53,323 nucleotides of DNA from an uncultured Alphaproteobacteria bacterium (GTDB taxonomy: Bacteria > Pseudomonadota > Alphaproteobacteria > Rhodobacterales > Rhodobacteraceae), in contig CACBAM010000014.1 of the NCBI GenBank assembly GCA_902537215.1, positions 1-53,323 on the forward strand, given 5' to 3'. Both the position numbers and the translations under genes were made by a program. This document shows positions 43,401 through 51,313 of this stretch, in pieces. The notes under the pieces are model-generated. The model was not told the origin of the DNA, ran no database searches, and saw nothing but the letters and a program-made list of their open reading frames with translations. Every line of letters begins with the position of its first letter. Position 1 is the first letter of the stretch.

Positions 43401-44963
43401 TTATTTAAAGACTACATAGCGTGGTCTTAAATGGTCGTCCGCAGCGATTGGCACATCAACATTATCTTTCATGCTCCAGCCAAGTACCTGGTGGTGGATA
43501 GGCAGATATGGCATCTCTTTCTTAATTATTTGCCAAGCTTCATCTATTAGAGCCGTACGCTTTGGAATATCAGTTTCTGTCTCAATCAGCTTGGTAATTT
43601 CATTTACTCTAGCATTATTGTAACCGATACCGTTCCATGATCCCTCTCCGTCAAATAGGTAGGAGAAAACGTAGTGGCTATCTAACGTGGACACACCCCA
43701 TCCTAACATATAAAAATCAGAGGTTCTTTTTTGGATCTTTGGGAAATGCTGTGCTTTTGGTATAGCGTCTAGGTTCACTTTAACACCAATTTTCGCTAAC
43801 ATCGCAACAGCGGCTTGACAGATTTTTTCATCATTATTATAGCGATTATTTGGACAATCGAGCTGAATTTCAAACCCATCCGCATAACCAGCTTGTTCCA
43901 TTAAGCTTTTAGCTTTACCTAAATCGAAACCGTACTGCTTATCGAGTTCAGGGGTATTTCCTAACACACCTGGTGGCGTAATAATACCCGTAGGAAATGA
44001 TAATCCATCCATAACTACTCTCTGAATGGCATCTTTATCTATTGCAAGATTGAATGCTTCTCTAACCCTTATATCTCTAAACGGGTTTTTTCCTTTAATG
44101 TTTGAACTTCGTAATTCATCGACGCCTTGGTCCATACCAAAGAAAATAGAACGAACTTGCGCGACAGTTTTTGTCGTTAAACCATCTGTAGATTCAATTC
44201 GCTTTAAATCCTGTAAAGGAGCATCCAATACGAAATCTACTTCACCAGATAATAATGCAGCAACACGGGTTGCAGCATTTTTAATCGGTCTGTACTCTAT
44301 GCGATCAACATTTCCAGGAAACATCGAGTCTCCCCACCAATTTGAATTCCGGGTAAGCACGGAAAGCTCTTCTGGTGCTCTACTTGTAAGCATAAATGGT
44401 CCGGTTCCATTAGCGTTTCGTACAGAAAACGTTTCTTCTTCTGCTGCAAAATCCTGAGGTTTTTCAACTCCATTAGCTTTCGCCCAACCACTATCCATAA
44501 TGTATACATTCGTAAGTGTGTTGGGAAGAATTGGATTTGCTCCATCGGTGACGAGTTTCACCGTAAAGTCATCAATCACTTCAATTTTAGCAACAGTTTT
44601 TACCTGCTCCTTATAATCAGAAGATTCTTCAAGTGCTCTATTAAATGAAAAAACAACGTCTTCTGCTGTAAAGTCAGCGCCATCATGGAACTTCACTCCT
44701 TGACGTAGTTTGAAGGTCCACCCATCTGGTGAAGCTGTCCAACTTTCTGCTAATTCTGGAACAAGGTTCATTTCAATATCGCGAGCAACTAGTGCCTCGT
44801 ATATTTGTCCATTGAATGCAATTGTAGGACTCTCATTTTGGGAATGAGGGTCCATAGTCAATGCGTCTCCTTGGCTTGTCCAACGAAGGACGTTTTCAGC
44901 GTTTGCTGCAGTTGCCATGATGAGGGCAACTGAAAACAGCTTTGCTAAATTAAAAAAATTCAT
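43401..44963 (-). CDS. Peptide ABC transporter substrate-binding protein
   Basis: A periplasmic solute-binding protein family 5 member of 520 residues. The signal peptide covers about residues 1-22 (LAKLFSVALIMATAANA, cleavage before ENVLRW). Family blocks are TMDPHSQNESPTIAFNGQIY, LAESWTASPDGWTFKLRQGV and KFHDGADFTAEDVVFSFNRA, which together are the classic SBP_bac_5 signature. A very strong AGGAGG precedes the ATG. It is the first gene of the transporter operon and is divergent from the M20 peptidase gene. Peptides are the likely ligand; nickel, glutathione or opines are possible in this family. Confidence 0.93.
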   Translation of the reverse strand: MNFFNLAKLFSVALIMATAANAENVLRWTSQGDALTMDPHSQNESPTIAFNGQIYEALVARDIEMNLVPELAESWTASPDGWTFKLRQGVKFHDGADFTAEDVVFSFNRALEESSDYKEQVKTVAKIEVIDDFTVKLVTDGANPILPNTLTNVYIMDSGWAKANGVEKPQDFAAEEETFSVRNANGTGPFMLTSRAPEELSVLTRNSNWWGDSMFPGNVDRIEYRPIKNAATRVAALLSGEVDFVLDAPLQDLKRIESTDGLTTKTVAQVRSIFFGMDQGVDELRSSNIKGKNPFRDIRVREAFNLAIDKDAIQRVVMDGLSFPTGIITPPGVLGNTPELDKQYGFDLGKAKSLMEQAGYADGFEIQLDCPNNRYNNDEKICQAAVAMLAKIGVKVNLDAIPKAQHFPKIQKRTSDFYMLGWGVSTLDSHYVFSYLFDGEGSWNGIGYNNARVNEITKLIETETDIPKRTALIDEAWQIIKKEMPYLPIHHQVLGWSMKDNVDVPIAADDHLRPRYVVFK

Positions 44964-45086
44964 ATTTACCTCCTAAAAAATCATAATAATAAAAAGGCTA
45001 GGCTTGTTAGGTTTTAGTGTCTATAGTTTTTTTTTTAACTGTCGCAAAGTTAACTTTAATATGTCTGTATTTAAAAAAGCTTTTTA

Positions 45087-46466
45087 ATGATTTTACTCGA
45101 TCAAGCTCTAGAAAAATCTAAAAATTTATTCTCTGATGGTGAATTTATTACAAAGTTATCTAGCTTAGTAAGCCTCGTCACTGATAGTAAAAATTCTATG
45201 TCAAACGATGACTTGAAAAATTATTACTCTAAAGGACTTTCAGGTATTCTAGTGGAGTTGGGTATCCAAACAAAAATTATTGATAACCCTATCAAAAATT
45301 GCCCACCGTTTTTAATTGGAACGAGAATAGAGTCACCCAAATTAAAAACAATACTTTTATACGGACATGGGGATACAGTCCCGTTACAAAAAGGGCAATG
45401 GAATGATGGAATATGCCCGATTGAATTAAAAATCATTGGCGAAAAAATCTATGGCAGAGGAGTCGCTGATAACAAAGGTCAACACCTGATAAATTTACTA
45501 GCGCTGCGTTCTATTTTAAAAACGCGCAAAAAACTTGGATTTAATCTAAAAGTTATTTTTGAAATGGGTGAAGAAATTGGTTCGCCAGGGCTATTTGAAC
45601 TTTGCGAGCAGCACAAAGACTATCTGAAATCTGATGTCTTAATTGCTTCAGATGGTCCTAGGGTCGCCATTGATGTGCCGACCTTGTTTCTGGGTTCAAG
45701 AGGAGCAATAAACTTCGAACTTGAAGTAAAATATCGTGAGGGCGCCCATCATTCAGGAAATTGGGGGGGCGTTCTAAGAGATCCTGGAGTTAGGTTGTCA
45801 CATGCGTTGAGTGTTATTGCGGATAAAAATGGAAAAATTTTAATAGAGAATTGGAAACCAACTTCTCTAACAGCAGAAGTGCGTGCTCGTTTGAAATTGT
45901 TACCTTCCACTATTTCTGAAACCTTAGAAATTGATGAAGATTGGGGAGAACCTAAACTGTCTGCAAATGAAAAACTATTTGGATGGAACTCATTTTCTAT
46001 TCTTGCTCTGGGTTCAGGCGATATTAATATACCCGTAAATGCAATTCAACCTTCGGCAAAAGCATTATGTCAGCTGAGATTTGTTGTTGGAACTGATGCA
46101 GGCAAGATCATTTCCTCTCTACGAGACCATCTTGATCGACATGGTTTTGAAGATATAAAAATTAATACGGAACACGCTATAAATTTTGAAGCAACAAGAA
46201 CTAATTTGAATAATATTTGGTTGGAAAAAGTTGAGCGTATTTTAGAGGAATTTCACGGAGATAAAATTCATGTGATTCCGAACTTAGCTGGCTCCCTTCC
46301 GAATAATTGCTTTACTGATATTCTAAACGTTCCAACAATTTGGATACCACACTCATATAAGGAGTGTTCGCAACATGCTCCAAATGAACATTTACCAATC
46401 AAGTTACTAAGAGATGCTCTTCTACTGATGACAAATCTATACTGGTATTTGGGTGAAAATGACTAA
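45087..46466 (+). CDS. M20 family metallopeptidase (dipeptidase/carboxypeptidase type)
   Basis: A 459-residue zinc peptidase. Metal ligands are visible in LLYGHGDTVPLQKGQWNDG (His and Asp, about residues 90-108), GRGVADNKGQH (bridging Asp, about 123-133), IFEMGEEIGSPG (catalytic Glu and ligand Glu, about 160-171), and the final His in KECSQHAPNEHLP near the C-terminus. The dimerisation domain occupies about 205-325. It is divergent from the peptide transporter operon, so it probably hydrolyses imported dipeptides or oligopeptides in the cytoplasm. No signal peptide. Convergent with the M24 gene. Confidence 0.9.
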   Translation: MILLDQALEKSKNLFSDGEFITKLSSLVSLVTDSKNSMSNDDLKNYYSKGLSGILVELGIQTKIIDNPIKNCPPFLIGTRIESPKLKTILLYGHGDTVPLQKGQWNDGICPIELKIIGEKIYGRGVADNKGQHLINLLALRSILKTRKKLGFNLKVIFEMGEEIGSPGLFELCEQHKDYLKSDVLIASDGPRVAIDVPTLFLGSRGAINFELEVKYREGAHHSGNWGGVLRDPGVRLSHALSVIADKNGKILIENWKPTSLTAEVRARLKLLPSTISETLEIDEDWGEPKLSANEKLFGWNSFSILALGSGDINIPVNAIQPSAKALCQLRFVVGTDAGKIISSLRDHLDRHGFEDIKINTEHAINFEATRTNLNNIWLEKVERILEEFHGDKIHVIPNLAGSLPNNCFTDILNVPTIWIPHSYKECSQHAPNEHLPIKLLRDALLLMTNLYWYLGEND

Positions 46467-46476
46467 TAAATTTAAT

Positions 46477-47565
46477 TTATGAATAATTGATAACTTTTAA
46501 TTCGCGCGGAATTTTCGAAAGTATCTCTGGTCCATCATCGTGTAATATTACAATTTCTTCAAGCCTCACACCAAATTTTCCTGGCATATAAATGCCTGGT
46601 TCAATGGAGAAAACCATTCCTGGCTCTAAAATAGTTTCCGAAGATGATGTTATGAAGGGTGGCTCATGGATTTCAGTACCTAGTCCATGGCCAGTTCTAT
46701 GAACAAAATATTTTCCAAAACCTTCTTTTTCAATAGCCTCTCGAGCTGCTTTGTCTACATTTTTGGCAATTTCCCCAGGAATGGCCGCTTCCAAAGCTGC
46801 ACAAATTGAGTCTTCAACAATTTGATGGACCAAAGCATAATCTTTGTGAGGATTCCCTATGGTCGACATTCGAGTTATATCAGATGTATATCCTTCAAAT
46901 CTTCCACCCAGATCAATAACGATTGTATCTCCCTCTTTTAATTTTCTAGATCCCGTTTGATGATGAGGGAACGCACTATTTTCACCTGACGCAACGATAG
47001 AAAACTGTAGTGATGCTCCTTGGTCGGAGAAACTATTTTGTATAGCTGAGGCTATATTTTCTTCGGAAAGTCCTGGCTTTAGCATTTCCCAGGCGCTCTG
47101 CATAGCTAGATCGGCTTGATGCGCATTTATCCGCAAAATCTTCTGCTCATCAGTATCCTTTTGCATTCTTAAAGCCCCAATAGTTGATAATGTAAATAAC
47201 CTCTTTAGATTTTTGAGTTTATCTTGGATAATTGCAGCATGATCGGCACGCATAGTGTCATCAATAACAAAGGTTCTAAAAGAATTGCTTTTCATATCTG
47301 AAAGCATCCTGTCAACTGCCGTTAATGGGCCAGATGCATCTGACCAATTATAAAATTCAATATCAGTATGTTGTCTTACACTTTTTGCCTCAAGTTCAGG
47401 CATTAAAAAAGCAGAATCGGAAAGGGTTAGAAAAAATAAAAGTGGGCGTTCATCCGCATGCGGATTCACTCCAATTAGCCAATTTAGATTTGCACCAGGC
47501 GCTAAAACTATTAAATCGACCTTTTGTTCCTCCATTTTATCGCGTAATCTTTTTATTTTATCCAT
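46477..47565 (-). CDS. M24 family metallopeptidase (Xaa-Pro aminopeptidase type)
   Basis: A pita-bread-fold peptidase of 362 residues with a creatinase-like N-terminal domain (about 1-130). The five metal ligands can be assigned: Asp in IDLGGRFEG and YTSDITRMS (about 218-235), His in HRTGHGLGTEIHEPP (about 289-303), Glu in FSIEPGIYMPG and Glu in GVRLEEIVIL. The ATG at 47565 has AAGG 5 bases upstream. Together with the neighbouring M20 enzyme and the ABC transporter, it completes a peptide-utilisation locus; it would release residues before proline. Confidence 0.91.
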   Translation of the reverse strand: MDKIKRLRDKMEEQKVDLIVLAPGANLNWLIGVNPHADERPLLFFLTLSDSAFLMPELEAKSVRQHTDIEFYNWSDASGPLTAVDRMLSDMKSNSFRTFVIDDTMRADHAAIIQDKLKNLKRLFTLSTIGALRMQKDTDEQKILRINAHQADLAMQSAWEMLKPGLSEENIASAIQNSFSDQGASLQFSIVASGENSAFPHHQTGSRKLKEGDTIVIDLGGRFEGYTSDITRMSTIGNPHKDYALVHQIVEDSICAALEAAIPGEIAKNVDKAAREAIEKEGFGKYFVHRTGHGLGTEIHEPPFITSSSETILEPGMVFSIEPGIYMPGKFGVRLEEIVILHDDGPEILSKIPRELKVINYS

Positions 47566-47990
47566 GTTAACCTTTTACATAAAATTTTTTTTAAACTACA
47601 AGATCGCAATAGTTTAAATAACTTTTCGAGCAAATGTAAGGCATTCAATTTTTAAATATTATTTATGCATTTTTAAAAATTGTGTGACCAAAATCAATTG
47701 CTTAAAGAAGATCGAGAGCCTAACCAACCCCCTTATCTGAGGTAAATATTATTTCTTTTTTGGTTTAAATTATACCTATTGGGGGATAGATTAGCTCAGA
47801 TAAACTTTAGCAAGTGATTAAATTTAAAGTAAGTGGAATGTTGTGGCGGACTGACCCTCTACCACACTCCTTTGTAAGCCGTTGTTATCTTGGCTCTAAT
47901 TTAGCAAATAAGGTCTCTACCCACAAATATTTATACAAATTTTAACATGCTTAAACTGATTGCTTATCAAAAAGCTTAATTACGATCTTT
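47566..47990. other. Intergenic region downstream of flagellin; carries repeat copy 1
   Basis: 425 bp without a supported gene between the flagellin stop and the M24 peptidase start. The left copy of an 82-bp direct repeat (47859-47940) lies here, preceded by TGGCGGACTGACCCTC. Confidence 0.5.
47859..47940. repeat. 82-bp direct repeat, copy 1 (downstream of flagellin gene)
   Basis: This stretch (starts CTACCACACTCC, ends TTTATACAAAT) aligns without gaps to 49036-49117 with 68 of 82 bases identical by my count. The two copies bracket the flagellin gene in the same orientation. Confidence 0.85.
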
Positions 47991-48917
47991 TTAACCGCGT
48001 ATTAAAGACAAAACAGATGCTTTGTTAGCATTTGCTTGGCTCAACATAGCTGTTGCCGCCTGTTGCAAGATTTGACTTTTGGCGAGATTACTTGTCTCGA
48101 GGGCGAAGTCTGCATCTTTTATGCGGCCATTTGAAGAGGCTAAATTAACTGAGATCTGGTCTAAATTAGACATTGTGCTTGCTAGTCTATTTGAAACAGC
48201 TCCAAGTTTTGCCCTTTCAGCAGAAACACTCTTAATGGCAGCATCTATAGCGGGAATTGCTAATGTTCTTGCAACAATAGCCTCACTTATTCCCAAATCA
48301 TGGTATGCTGGTCCAGAAAAACCAGTACCATTTTTAATCCTATTTACACCTTGAACAGTTGCACCATTATTCCATCCAGCTTCAAAATACTCAGATACGT
48401 TTTCAGCGCTCATGTTGTTTATCTGAATATCAATTTTCTGATTAGGTCCAGATCCTACTTGAAAGGAAAAAGACTTATATCCGTCTCCGCTCCCTTCAGT
48501 TCCATTAAGTAAAGACATTCCTGCCCAAGTTGTATTATTTGCAATTCTGTCTATTTCTGACTTCAATTGCTGAAATTCTGCGTCAACATGTTGTCTGTCT
48601 GAATTAGTCAATGTATCGTTTGAAGTTTGCAGAGAGAGCTCTCGCATTCTCAAAAGAATTTTGTGGGTTTCATTAATAGCTCCGTCAACAGTATCAACTA
48701 ATGATTGAGCATCTGCTGCATTTCTTGACGCCATGGCCAAACCCTCAGTTTCAGCAGTCAAACGCACAGATATAGAAATCCCAGCAGCATCGTCTTTTGC
48801 ATAATTTAAGCGCAAACCAGTAGATAGCTTCTCCATAGCGCTGTCCAAGCCTTTAGAAGCATTTTTCGCGGCATTTGCGGCGAATGAAGCAGAATAGTTT
48901 GAGTTGATATTTAACAT
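47991..48917 (-). CDS. fliC: Flagellin
   Basis: The 308-residue protein has conserved flagellin D0/D1 ends: LNINSNYSASFAANAAKNAS, STGLRLNYAKDDAAGISISV and LVDTVDGAINETHKILLRMR at the N-terminal side, and LGAVSNRLASTMSNLDQISV and SNLAKSQILQQAATAMLSQA at the C-terminal side. The variable middle is short (about 145-205), so this is a small flagellin. I use the ATG at 48917 with GGGAG upstream; a TTG at 48932 is the alternative. No other flagellar gene lies in the window. It is exported by the flagellar type III system without a signal peptide. Confidence 0.95.
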   Translation of the reverse strand: MLNINSNYSASFAANAAKNASKGLDSAMEKLSTGLRLNYAKDDAAGISISVRLTAETEGLAMASRNAADAQSLVDTVDGAINETHKILLRMRELSLQTSNDTLTNSDRQHVDAEFQQLKSEIDRIANNTTWAGMSLLNGTEGSGDGYKSFSFQVGSGPNQKIDIQINNMSAENVSEYFEAGWNNGATVQGVNRIKNGTGFSGPAYHDLGISEAIVARTLAIPAIDAAIKSVSAERAKLGAVSNRLASTMSNLDQISVNLASSNGRIKDADFALETSNLAKSQILQQAATAMLSQANANKASVLSLIRG

Positions 48918-49302
48918 ACCCAAATCTCCCAATATAAATAACCTCTTTTATAAACGACTTAGTGATCTGGCTTTTTAACAATAAAAATCATTTACAAAAT
49001 TTAATATGATCTAATTGCTATTGTGTATTGACGTCCTACCACACTCTTCTGTAAGCCTTTGTTATCTTGACTATATTTTATTAGATAATCTTTCTACCCA
49101 CAAATATTCATAGAAATGCTTTTTCGTAACTCTATAAATATCTTTGATACTGTCTGCATTTTAGCCCCAGCCTAGAATACCCAAATTAATAGAATCTTAA
49201 TGCCCGAATATAAAAGTTATTTTTTGAATCAATAAATTGATTGCATTTGAATTTGTCGCAACTAAAATCAAAGGTACATTTTTTGAACTTTTAGAGGAGA
49301 CT
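48918..49302. other. Intergenic region upstream of flagellin; carries repeat copy 2
   Basis: About 385 bp between divergent genes. The right repeat copy (49036-49117) lies about 120-200 bp upstream of the flagellin start, so it may include its promoter. I could not identify a convincing sigma-28 or sigma-54 promoter. Confidence 0.45.
49036..49117. repeat. 82-bp direct repeat, copy 2 (upstream of flagellin gene)
   Basis: Second copy of the element at 47859-47940, same orientation, 14 mismatches. The best-kept parts are CTACCACACTC, TTGTTATCTTG and TCTACCCACAAATATT. Confidence 0.85.
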
Positions 49303-49602
49303 ATGATGTATAGAGTACACTACATATTTACGCCCAAAGATATGACAAAAATGGTAGATGCAATTGATGAGTCTGCCGCAATATGGAAAAAACATGGTTG
49401 TCCTGAAATATCAGTTTGGCAACTATCTGGTTCAGCAATGGGACAGATGTCCTTTACCGTAGCCTTTGAAAATGCTGGTGATTTTGGGGCTTGCGTTGAC
49501 AAAGTAGTGAGCGATCCAGACTTTATAGCTTGGCAGGGAAAATATTTTGGAATATCCGATTGGGCTGCAAATACACATGCAAGACTTTACAAAAAATTCT
49601 AA
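49303..49602 (+). CDS. Small alpha+beta-barrel-like protein, function unknown
   Basis: A 99-residue protein beginning MMYRVHYIFTPKDMTKMVDA. The start at 49303 is supported by AGAGGAGA just upstream; the frame to 49237 is open by chance. The pattern of alternating strands and helices, with VWQLSGSAMGQMSFTVAFEN and SDPDFIAWQGKYFG, fits a dimeric alpha+beta barrel (NIPSNAP/DUF-type) that may bind a small hydrophobic ligand. The residue pattern is clean, so the gene is probably real; the function is not known. Confidence 0.65.
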   Translation: MMYRVHYIFTPKDMTKMVDAIDESAAIWKKHGCPEISVWQLSGSAMGQMSFTVAFENAGDFGACVDKVVSDPDFIAWQGKYFGISDWAANTHARLYKKF

Positions 49603-49629
49603 TTCAATCCGACTTTATTGAAATTTTTT
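49603..49629 (+). terminator. Possible Rho-independent terminator after 49303-49602 gene
   Basis: A 6-bp stem (TTCAAT ... ATTGAA, 8-base loop) starts right after the stop codon and is followed by a run of six T. The stem is weak, hence moderate confidence. Confidence 0.45.
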
Positions 49630-49660
49630 CACATGTTATCTTTGTGCCTATAATATATAT

Positions 49661-49951
49661 CTAGTTTGAATTCTGTTTTTGCTCTTGTAGAATTTTGGCC
49701 TTCTTTTTCTCAACCAAGGGATCTTTAGATAGTGCTACCATACTTCGAGCATCATCTGCTTTTTCTCTCGCTTCTCTAAGTGAGACATCTGGGAAACGGT
49801 CCAAGCCCATCTCTCTGGAGACTTTATGTAACCGATACCTATGACTCCACTTCCCTAAGCCCTTCGCTTTGATTGAAATATAAAGACCCCGTCCATCATG
49901 ATGTTTACCGCTTGAGAGCCCAATAATTATCTGCGTATTTAATTTATACAC
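49661..49951 (-). pseudogene. Tyrosine integrase, N-terminal fragment (P4-type arm-binding domain)
   Basis: The 96-residue frame matches the N-terminal domain of phage P4-type integrases: IIGLSSGKHHDGRGLYISIK, RYRLHKVSREMGLDRFPDV and SLREAREKADDARSMVALSK, ending in a lysine/glutamine-rich tail. The core-binding and catalytic domains (with the R-H-R-Y residues) are absent downstream, so this is a truncated remnant. The start is GTG at 49951. It points left, away from the small phage-like ORFs at 50133-51120, and suggests an old integrated element in this region. Confidence 0.78.
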
Positions 49952-50132
49952 GCCATCCCCCAGTCAACAATGCAGTCCACAACGTGAACTGCCATCACTT
50001 GCTATACAGTGAAATGGGATGACACTCTGTCGTCAATAAAATCCTCACAACGCCCCTTTGGTAGCTGTGGCGTAGAACTACCTAGAGACTCTTAGAGCTA
50101 GTCTATATGCGTAGAATTAGGAGTAAACAGTA

Positions 50133-50285
50133 ATGACTTTTCTACAATACGAAGAACTAAGGAAGACAAATCCTGACTTGTACAACCATAGCTTTACACA
50201 GTGGCGAATGGTACATGACTACAAGCATCTAGGACATAACACTTTCTTTGCGATTAGGAGTAATAACAATGGCAAAGAAGAATAG
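50133..50285 (+). CDS. Small ORF (50 aa), first gene of a compact phage-like unit
   Basis: An ATG at 50133 preceded by ATTAGGAGTAAACAGTA gives a 50-residue basic protein (starts MTFLQYEELRKTNPDLYNHS, ends RSNNNGKEE). Its stop lies 17 bp inside the following gene. The same ribosome-site context (ATTAGGAGTAA) precedes the next gene, which argues that both are translated. No family is recognised. Confidence 0.55.
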   Translation: MTFLQYEELRKTNPDLYNHSFTQWRMVHDYKHLGHNTFFAIRSNNNGKEE

Positions 50286-50727
50286 TAAAAGTGGTGGCAA
50301 TACCCCACACATAAAGGGCGATGAGCTTGTTCAGGATATAAACCAACAGCTAGTAAATCTAATATCAGACGTAGCTAACCTGAACGATGATGACATCAAA
50401 CCTATAGATAAATATAAAAGAAGAGAAGACATTGTAATGAGTGCATATGCCAACGAACACCTACAAGCTAGTTTTGAAGTTAAAGTTAACAATAAAGCTG
50501 ACCGAATGGGCTTAACTGCTGTCTATGAGGCAGAGAAACAAGCTGAACGCCAAGCTAGAGATAAGGAACAACAAAACCACCTACCATACAGTTTAGACGC
50601 TGTAGCTATTGTAAAAGCTGATGGTAAAAAATCTTTATGCGTAATTGATTTCTTATCGCTAATGAAACTGTATAGAGATAGAGCTTTCTACAAAAAAGCT
50701 TTCTTAAACGTTAAAGATGCAACATAG
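50269..50727 (+). CDS. Hypothetical protein, phage-like unit
   Basis: A 152-residue protein starting MAKKNSKSGGN at 50269, behind TTAGGAG with an 8-base gap; a longer frame to 50248 lacks a site. The N-terminus is basic and flexible, the middle is charged and probably helical (VYEAEKQAERQARDKEQQNH), and the C-terminus is hydrophobic-helical (SLCVIDFLSLMKLYRDRAFY). No signal peptide or known domain. It overlaps the small ORF before it and is 9 bp from the next gene. I do not recognise the family. Confidence 0.6.
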   Translation: MAKKNSKSGGNTPHIKGDELVQDINQQLVNLISDVANLNDDDIKPIDKYKRREDIVMSAYANEHLQASFEVKVNNKADRMGLTAVYEAEKQAERQARDKEQQNHLPYSLDAVAIVKADGKKSLCVIDFLSLMKLYRDRAFYKKAFLNVKDAT

Positions 50728-50736
50728 GAGATAAGC

Positions 50737-51120
50737 ATGAAGTCCCTTTTTTTGTTGATAGATGAGGCTAAGCAGAAATATTATTCTAGCAATGCTGAGT
50801 TCCAAAATAAAGTAGATGTAATGCTATCAATGTTGCGTAGTGTTGGAGCTGTACCTTACAGGCGTAAGAAACTAAATGGGCATGTTCATAAGCTCATATC
50901 TGCAACCCTTGTACATGCTTATGAAAGCAACGAAACTATACGCATGACTACTCGTATGTTAGCTAGATTTCACGATATGGGGGTTAGTACAAAATTTATT
51001 GAGTATTTGGATAAGGCTGTACAGGAGAACTTGCTTAAAAGCGACTTATCAAATGATAAGGCAGAAGGTAATTTAACCTTTACCGATACTATAACTAAGT
51101 GGCTTAATACAGCAAACTAA
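50737..51120 (+). CDS. Hypothetical protein, last gene of phage-like unit
   Basis: A 127-residue soluble, mostly helical protein (MKSLFLLIDEAKQKYYSSNA at the start) with a strong TAGGAGAT ribosome site 5-10 bases before the ATG. It contains RKKLNGHVHKLISATLVHAY and a long amphipathic stretch. No domain is recognised. It ends 41 bp before a strong terminator, so 50133-51120 looks like one transcript. Confidence 0.6.
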   Translation: MKSLFLLIDEAKQKYYSSNAEFQNKVDVMLSMLRSVGAVPYRRKKLNGHVHKLISATLVHAYESNETIRMTTRMLARFHDMGVSTKFIEYLDKAVQENLLKSDLSNDKAEGNLTFTDTITKWLNTAN

Positions 51121-51161
51121 GTATAGTTATGATACTAACACCTTATACTTCAATATCATAT

Positions 51162-51205
51162 AGCCATTAGCGATTTTATATAGTTGCTAGTGGCTTTGTT
51201 TTATT
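51162..51205 (+). terminator. Rho-independent terminator closing the phage-like unit
   Basis: AGCCATTAGCGA pairs with TTGCTAGTGGCT over 12 positions (two G-U pairs), with a 10-base loop, followed by TTGTTTTATT. This is the strongest terminator I find in the window. Confidence 0.75.
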
Positions 51206-51313
51206 CAGCTCTCATCCTAAATTCAGTTCTGCGTAAGACGATATACATATATACGTCATATCCCCCTATGGCTCATGCACTACCCACCAAATAAAATTTA
51301 TTCCAATCTATTT

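Noticed and set aside
44026-44457. 143-codon plus-strand frame opposite the peptide-binding protein
   Set aside because: Antisense to conserved SBP_bac_5 sequence with no ribosome site and no recognisable protein pattern.
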